Origin: Tannerella sp.
GTDB lineage: Bacteria > Bacteroidota > Bacteroidia > Bacteroidales > Tannerellaceae
Length of the DNA stretch: 10,782 bases
Assembly (NCBI GenBank): GCA_031289445.1
Contig: JAITPL010000176.1
Span: forward strand, 1 to 10,782
Direction: 5' to 3'
A program made the translations under genes and the position numbers. Positions within the stretch are counted from its first letter, which is position 1; the number at the start of each line of letters is the position of its first letter. The notes beneath the pieces are model-generated. The model was given only the letters and a program-made list of their open reading frames with translations. It had not been told where the DNA came from and made no database searches. Shown piece by piece: positions 6,885-10,782 of the stretch.

Positions 6885-6959
6885 GCTAAATGGAGATTTA
6901 GCCCCCTTGATTTTTGAAATCTTGACAGAGTAACGAAGTCTTCCCGAAAGCGTTCGGGA
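6885..6959 (+). promoter_or_regulatory. Three consecutive small hairpins at the predicted start of the leader RNA
   Basis: Three perfect short inverted repeats follow one another: GCTAAAT-GGAG-ATTTAGC (6885-6902), GATTT-TTG-AAATC (6909-6921) and TCCCGAA-AGCG-TTCGGGA (6942-6959). The first begins where transcription from the 6873-6880 element would start. The third shares the CCGAA/TTCGG core with the 17-bp palindromes that begin at 6964 and is probably a diverged relative, although its spacing is off the 42-bp grid. The structure is seen in the sequence; that it acts as RNA is inferred. Confidence 0.4.
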
Positions 6960-6963
6960 GATT

Positions 6964-7316
6964 TTCCGAACTGTTCGGAAACCTTGCGGGGGAGTTTTTA
7001 TTACTTTCCGAACTGTTCGGAAACCTTGTGGAAGAGTTTTTTTGACCTTCCTAACTGTTCGGAAACCTTGTGGAAGAGTTTTTTTGACCTTCCGAACTGT
7101 TCGGAAACCTTGCGGAAGAGTTTTTTTGACCTTCCGAACTGTTCGGAAACCTTGCGGAAGAGTTTTTTTAACTTTCAGAACTATTCGGAAACCTATAATA
7201 AAACATCTTTTAACTTTCAGAACTGTTCGGAAACCTTGCGGAAGAGTTTTTTTAACTTTCGGAACTATTCGGAAACCTATAATAAAACATCTTTTAACTT
7301 TCGGAACAGTTAGGAA
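6964..7316. repeat. Array of nine 17-bp palindromes at exact 42-bp spacing
   Basis: Palindromes start at 6964, 7006, 7048, 7090, 7132, 7174, 7216, 7258 and 7300. Copies 1, 2, 4 and 5 are the perfect TTCCGAACTGTTCGGAA (8-1-8); the others carry one to a few substitutions, and copies 6-9 are most diverged. The 25-bp spacers are of two kinds: type A begins ACCTTGCGGAAGAG and runs into six or seven T residues, type B begins ACCTATAATAAAACATC. The order is A A A A A B A B, so the end of the array repeats as an 84-bp A-B unit. In type A the CGGAAG can also pair with the CTTCCG of the neighbouring palindrome, giving an alternative stem. The period is a multiple of three, so long open frames appear on both strands; these are taken as a by-product. 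The array ends 44 bp before the DUF6261 gene. Confidence 0.95.
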
Positions 7317-7360
7317 ACCGATTTTTGAATTCATTTTTACACATTTAAACATATAGTCGT

Positions 7361-8299
7361 ATGAAAATTTTAAAAGTTCAATTGTATTACCTGCGCAACG
7401 AAGCGCATTATCAGTATTTCCTGTTGTTACTGGCCCTGTTCGTCACCTTTCCGTCGGTTGCATCCCTGGTAACGGACCTGCTCAACAAGCTGAAAGCTTT
7501 GGTAGATACCGAAGGCCAGCTTGTCGATGCCGTCAAGGCAAGCGGCTACACCGAAGAGCTTGCCGAAGCCGACCGGAGGCTGGATCGCGACATCGTCGGC
7601 CTCAACAGCGCCGTCGATTCGGCCCTTCACCACTTCGACCCCGACATCAGGGAAGCCGCCAGGAAGGTAGCTATTCGCCTGAAATCGTTTCGCGGCGCCA
7701 TTGAATCCAAACCCTACGAAGAAGAACAGGCCGCCGTCAAAATACTGATTGCCGACCTCAATTCCAACTACAAGACAGAAATAGCAACACTCAATCTCGG
7801 CCCGTGGTTGACGGAACTCGCCGCCGCGCAAGCCGGTTTCGAGCAGCTCTTTATTCTGCGCAACAACGAACAGGCTGCAAAACTGAAGGCAAAAGTGAAG
7901 GACATCCGTAAACAGGTGGACGCCAACTATCGCCAGACAGTAGAACAGATAGACTCCTACACTGTCGTAAACGGCGATGCACTTACCGGTCAGTTCATAA
8001 CCCGGCTCAATCAGGAAATAACCTACTTCAACGAGCACAACCGCCATCACCTGAAAACCGACATCGAAAAAGCCGCCGTAGCAGCGATTCCCGACCAGAT
8101 CTATGCCGGCAAACCGGTCGTACTGCTTCCGGAAGTATTCTACGAAGGCGCGGAACTCGTCTTTGCCACAGACTACGAAGTATCCTACAAAGACAACAAA
8201 GCCCCCGGAACCGCCCTGCTGACAATCCACGGCAAAGGAACATTCAACGGACAAAAACAGGTCAGCTTTAATATAATCCCGCCGGTCGGAGAATTGTGA
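7361..8299 (+). CDS. DUF6261-like protein with C-terminal Ig-like domain
   Basis: A 312-residue protein that fits, from memory, the Bacteroidota family DUF6261, whose function is unknown: the start VQLYYLRNEAHYQYF resembles the family's conserved LxxLRNxEHxQF opening. Residues 1-240 look almost all helical (for example ELAEADRRLDRDIVGLNSAV and NNEQAAKLKAKVKDIRKQVD). The last 65 or so residues (about 243-306) change to beta-type sequence: IYAGKPVVLLPEVFYEGAEL, DYEVSYKDNKAPGTALLTIH, GKGTFNGQKQVSFNI. This is the pattern of bacterial Ig-like repeats found in surface proteins (Y-x-G, DYxVSYxNN, GTAxxTIxGKGxFxG). The stretch YFLLLLALFVTFPSVASL (19-36) is hydrophobic but looks like the family's first helix rather than a clear signal peptide, so location is uncertain. 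No Shine-Dalgarno is seen before the ATG at 7361. The gene is GC-richer than the array before it. A TlpA-like gene follows after 32 bp. Confidence 0.8.
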   Translation: MKILKVQLYYLRNEAHYQYFLLLLALFVTFPSVASLVTDLLNKLKALVDTEGQLVDAVKASGYTEELAEADRRLDRDIVGLNSAVDSALHHFDPDIREAARKVAIRLKSFRGAIESKPYEEEQAAVKILIADLNSNYKTEIATLNLGPWLTELAAAQAGFEQLFILRNNEQAAKLKAKVKDIRKQVDANYRQTVEQIDSYTVVNGDALTGQFITRLNQEITYFNEHNRHHLKTDIEKAAVAAIPDQIYAGKPVVLLPEVFYEGAELVFATDYEVSYKDNKAPGTALLTIHGKGTFNGQKQVSFNIIPPVGEL

Positions 8300-8331
8300 A
8301 AAGGTATTATTTACATAAACCTTTTACTGTC

Positions 8332-10254
8332 ATGAGAAATTTATTCTTGCTTATCGGTTTGTTTGCGGCTGTGGCCGTATCGGCAAAAGACCGCGTGATT
8401 GTCAATCCCGCGTATGAGTTTACAACTTCGGGGATATACAATATCTCCAGGGTCGAGTCGGGCAAAGCTGAACTGCGCCTGCATATCCGTGTCGAGTCGA
8501 TTCCTCGCAAAGTAAACGATTGGATAAAAAGCGAATTGGCGAAAGCTAAACGGAAGACGCTGATGAATGTAGAAGCCGGCGAATTTTTTGAAAAAGATAC
8601 TGCCCGCCTGATTGGATACATCAAAGGCTATGACCCGCTCGCCGGTTTCTCTACCGGATTGATTTCTGCCGGAAATGAACTGACAATGGAAGATTCCCCC
8701 GCCGTGATACAAATCCATGAAGACGGACGTTTTGAAGGAACTATTCCGATGAATTATCCCGTATATTTGGAAGTATGGTTTAATAAACTTAGTGTATCCT
8801 GTTATCTCGAACCCGGGCAAACTTTATCAATGATACTGGATTGGGAAGAGTTTTTGGCCGCAGCCAGACGTAGTGACATCTTGCACAAATGCACAGATAT
8901 TAAGTTTGAGGGCGTCGGCGCCGCCATCAACAAGGAGTTGACGTCGTTCAATGCAAAATTGCCCAAGATGCCTTACGAACAAGCGTATGCTGAACATGAT
9001 AAAAAAACGCCCGCTGAGTTTAAAGTCTTTTACGGTGAGTTATTGGCGGACTATACCGGAACTTACAAACGCCTCTTGGATACGGAGGCGCTATCGGAAC
9101 GTACAAAAGTGATTTTGCAAAACAGCTACAAAATAATGTATGCCACCTATTTGTTTGAATACGAAAGCAACTATGGCTATACACACAAAGACGCGAAGTT
9201 ACCGCCGGAATTTTACGACTTTCTGCAGGACATTCCGATGAACGAGAAACGCTTGATATCAACACCTAATTTCGGCACATTCATCAATCGTCTGGAATTT
9301 GCTTCTCCGTTTAATAAAGCGAGTTTTAATAATTACAGGCATGATATGCAACCGGATATGGATTTCTTGGGATACCTGTATTACGACTTGAAAATGCCCA
9401 AGACGCCGGAAGATTCGCTTTATTTGGAAGCGATGGCCTCTATGAACGTCAAGCTCACCTTACCGGATGTAACGGAAGAAGAGCGGAAAAAATTGACCGG
9501 TGATTTTATGAATACATTTAAGCAGCATGCAAAATACCTCGCCGATTATCAAAAGAAACACATAGACGTTATCAAAAGGCCATCAGAGAGTAATCTTATG
9601 CGATGGGAAGCAATGGATTCCATTTACCGGTTTGAGTTGAAACTGAGCCCCGGCATCTTGTATGATGTAATAAAAGTCAGGGAAATGGAGCTTATGTTTG
9701 GCCGTTTTATGAATGACGACAAGAATGACGCTCAATTCTTTCTGTCGCAACAGAAGAGCCATATTCAGGATGATTTTCTGAAAGCGGAAGCCGAAAGAAT
9801 TTTCCAAAAGAATTTCCCGCCGGAAAAACCTGTGGCATACGAACTCCCGGATACCAAAGAGGCTAAGATATTCAAAGAGCTGATAGCGCCGTTTAAAGGG
9901 AAAATTCTTTTCGTCGATTTTTGGGCTACTACCTGCGGCCCTTGCATTTACAACATTAAGAACAACAAAGAGCAAAGGGAAAAATACAGGGATAGCAAAG
10001 ATGTGGACTTTATCTTCGTTACTGCCGACGATGAATCGCCTTTGGATAACTACAACAAATTTGTTGCCGAGCAGGAGCTTGTCAATACCTACCGTTTGAA
10101 CGCGGACGATTTCAGATACCTTCGCCAACTGTTCAAGTTTATCGGTATCCCCCGCTACATTTTTATAGACCGCGAAGGCAAGGTATTGAATGACAATGCC
10201 AACTCATATCAATTCGAATATGACTTGAAAAAAATACTTGAGAATGAGAGATGA
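8332..10254 (+). CDS. Secreted TlpA-like thioredoxin family protein
   Basis: A 640-residue periplasmic protein of the large Bacteroidota class in which a TlpA/ResA-type thioredoxin domain closes a long protein. The signal peptide is MRNLFLLIGLFAAVAVSA, with no lipobox Cys. Residues 91-170 form a beta-rich domain (ARLIGYIKGYD, DGRFEGTIPMNYPVYLEV, YLEPGQTLSMILDWEEF), 175-500 are mainly helical, and 505-640 are the thioredoxin fold with FVDFWATTCGPC (active site C535-GP-C538) and the cis-proline loop GIPRYIFID (P607). The residue before the first Cys is Thr instead of the common Trp. It probably exchanges thiols or disulfides with an unknown partner outside the inner membrane. An alternative GTG start at 8296 adds 12 residues (MKRYYLHKPFTV), overlaps the DUF6261 stop as GTGA and has GGAG four bases upstream, so translational coupling is possible; I prefer ATG 8332 because it gives a compact signal peptide. 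Likely one transcript with DUF6261. Confidence 0.9.
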   Translation: MRNLFLLIGLFAAVAVSAKDRVIVNPAYEFTTSGIYNISRVESGKAELRLHIRVESIPRKVNDWIKSELAKAKRKTLMNVEAGEFFEKDTARLIGYIKGYDPLAGFSTGLISAGNELTMEDSPAVIQIHEDGRFEGTIPMNYPVYLEVWFNKLSVSCYLEPGQTLSMILDWEEFLAAARRSDILHKCTDIKFEGVGAAINKELTSFNAKLPKMPYEQAYAEHDKKTPAEFKVFYGELLADYTGTYKRLLDTEALSERTKVILQNSYKIMYATYLFEYESNYGYTHKDAKLPPEFYDFLQDIPMNEKRLISTPNFGTFINRLEFASPFNKASFNNYRHDMQPDMDFLGYLYYDLKMPKTPEDSLYLEAMASMNVKLTLPDVTEEERKKLTGDFMNTFKQHAKYLADYQKKHIDVIKRPSESNLMRWEAMDSIYRFELKLSPGILYDVIKVREMELMFGRFMNDDKNDAQFFLSQQKSHIQDDFLKAEAERIFQKNFPPEKPVAYELPDTKEAKIFKELIAPFKGKILFVDFWATTCGPCIYNIKNNKEQREKYRDSKDVDFIFVTADDESPLDNYNKFVAEQELVNTYRLNADDFRYLRQLFKFIGIPRYIFIDREGKVLNDNANSYQFEYDLKKILENER

Positions 10255-10275
10255 AGAGTGACGGAGGGTCTCAGA

Positions 10276-10308
10276 AGACATTCCAGGTCTCGAAGACTTG
10301 GTATGCCG
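10276..10308. repeat. Diverged copy 2 of the dispersed inverted repeat
   Basis: AGACATTCCAGGTCTCGAAG and the following GACTTGGTATGCC align base for base with the element at 6694-6726, with about six substitutions in 33 bases, and GCCAA follows within a few bases in both. Several changes break pairing in the arms, so this copy is a weaker hairpin. It lies 22 bp after the stop of the TlpA-like gene. A separate 8-bp inverted repeat, AGTGACGG (10257-10264) and CCGTCACT (10330-10337), encloses it, and two copies of TTCTAAT (10356-10369) lie further on. Confidence 0.6.
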
Positions 10309-10384
10309 GCCAAACTTCTACATCTATTCCCGTCACTGGTAGGTACGAAGCAGTCTTCTAATTTCTAATTTCACCCTATTGCAG

Positions 10385-10415
10385 TTGTCAATCTCAATAT
10401 TTTTATGTACATTTG
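10385..10415 (+). promoter_or_regulatory. Promoter of the Rpn-family nuclease gene
   Basis: TTG (10385-10387), a 20-bp spacer and TACATTTG (10408-10415) fit the Bacteroidota promoter TTG-N20-TAnnTTTG. The ATG follows at 10442, giving a leader of about 20 bases. The nuclease gene is therefore likely transcribed on its own rather than from the TlpA unit. Confidence 0.6.
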
Positions 10416-10441
10416 CAGTAGAAATTTAAAACATTAAGTAT

Positions 10442-10782
10442 ATGTCACGCTATTTAGACCCCAAAAACGACTATGCCTTCAAGCGCATCTTTGGAGAGCA
10501 TAAGGAATTATGTATCAGTTTTCTCAACAGCCTGTTGCCGTTTGAAGAAGACAGGCAGATTGTAAGTATTGAATACCTCTTGCCGGAGCATGTGCCGGAC
10601 ACGCCGCTGGGCAAAAATTCCATTGTGGATGTGAAGTGCAAGGACAGTACCGGACGGTGTTTCATCGTGGAAATGCAGATGTACTGGAGTCTCATGTTTA
10701 TGAACCGTATCGTGTTCAATGCCGCCCATGCGCTGGTGAAACAGATGGACAAGGAAATCCTGAAAGATCCGGCAAAACAGTT
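10442..10782 (+). CDS. Rpn family recombination-promoting nuclease, 5' part
   Basis: The first 113 codons of a gene that runs off the window without a stop. The opening SRYLDPKNDYAFKRIFGEHK, then ELCISFLNSLLPF, is the hallmark of the Rpn/PDDEXK_2 family (often annotated as putative transposase), DNA endonucleases of the PD-(D/E)XK fold. The predicted catalytic core is visible: D63 in NSIVDVKCKD and E77-x-Q79 in CFIVEMQM. Family members are usually about 250-350 residues, so roughly a third is present. In E. coli, Rpn proteins raise RecA-independent recombination, and some have been linked to phage defence. Rpn genes are usually multicopy and move within genomes, which fits the repeat-rich surroundings. 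The ATG at 10442 starts the conserved motif directly and has no Shine-Dalgarno. The frame is intact as far as it can be seen. Confidence 0.9.
   Translation, partial: MSRYLDPKNDYAFKRIFGEHKELCISFLNSLLPFEEDRQIVSIEYLLPEHVPDTPLGKNSIVDVKCKDSTGRCFIVEMQMYWSLMFMNRIVFNAAHALVKQMDKEILKDPAKQ

Noticed and set aside
6964..7316. CRISPR-like array (regular palindromic repeats with 25-bp spacers)
   Set aside because: The spacers are not unique: only two types recur. The repeats are shorter than usual and no cas gene is present.
6858..7352. Minus-strand frame of 164 codons with a 14-residue repeat (RKVKKTLPQGFRTV)
   Set aside because: It is the translation of the 42-bp array, whose period is a multiple of three. 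Plus-strand frames across the same DNA (6984-7313 and 7042-7356) are equally open, there is no recognisable fold, and it would be antisense to the leader of the DUF6261 gene.
7427..8254. Long minus-strand frame of 275 codons opposite the DUF6261 gene
   Set aside because: It is a mirror frame of a GC-rich coding region. Its translation is rich in Val, Gly and Phe and fits no domain, while the plus frame has family features.
8296..8331. GTG start of the TlpA-like gene overlapping the DUF6261 stop
   Set aside because: It is kept only as an alternative. ATG 8332 gives a compact signal peptide, although the GGAG before the GTG leaves some doubt.
10257..10337. Ends of a small mobile element marked by AGTGACGG and CCGTCACT
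   Set aside because: Eight complementary bases 65 bp apart can arise by chance, and no target duplication or second copy with the same ends is seen.

Overview
The window looks like a chromosomal stretch of a Bacteroidales bacterium (phylum Bacteroidota). The evidence is the set of families typical of that order (DUF4831, DUF3467, DUF6261, secreted TlpA-type thioredoxins with a long N-terminal region, a ModF-like double ABC protein), promoters of the Bacteroidota form TTG-N19/20-TAnnTTTG, weak or absent Shine-Dalgarno sequences, and a wealth of short tandem and palindromic repeats. The genus cannot be fixed from the sequence alone.

Layout. The left part (1-3107) is on the minus strand: a small two-helix membrane protein at the edge, then a likely two-gene operon in which a secreted DUF4831 protein is followed after 22 bp by a proton-dependent oligopeptide (POT/PTR2) transporter. 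A divergent 120-bp promoter region leads to a plus-strand DUF3467 gene, whose end overlaps the convergent end of a ModF-like tandem ABC ATPase by 29 bp. Upstream of the ABC gene, on the same strand, lies a secreted protein made of two ThuA-like domains. The gap between these two genes is filled exactly by 19 in-register copies of a 7-bp repeat.

The central 814 bp (6547-7360) have no convincing gene but are dense in structure. They hold a perfect 16-1-16 inverted repeat with a diverged copy 3.6 kb away, a perfect DnaA-box 9-mer beside an AT-rich stretch, a TAnnTTTG element followed at once by three small hairpins, and nine copies of a 17-bp palindrome (best form TTCCGAACTGTTCGGAA) spaced at exactly 42 bp with no indels. 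This array ends 44 bp before a DUF6261-type gene with an added C-terminal Ig-like domain. A long secreted TlpA-like thioredoxin protein follows 32 bp later. The window closes with the start of an Rpn-family PD-(D/E)XK nuclease behind its own good promoter.

How they may work together: DUF4831 plus the POT transporter form a probable envelope/peptide-uptake unit, and DUF6261 plus TlpA a second transcription unit. The most unusual object is the phased palindrome array in the leader of the second unit. It could be an operator array on DNA or a run of hairpins in a long 5' leader RNA. Three kinds of tandem repeat (7, 21 and 42 bp) each sit at a gene start or in a leader, so repeat expansion at gene 5' ends seems to be a theme here.
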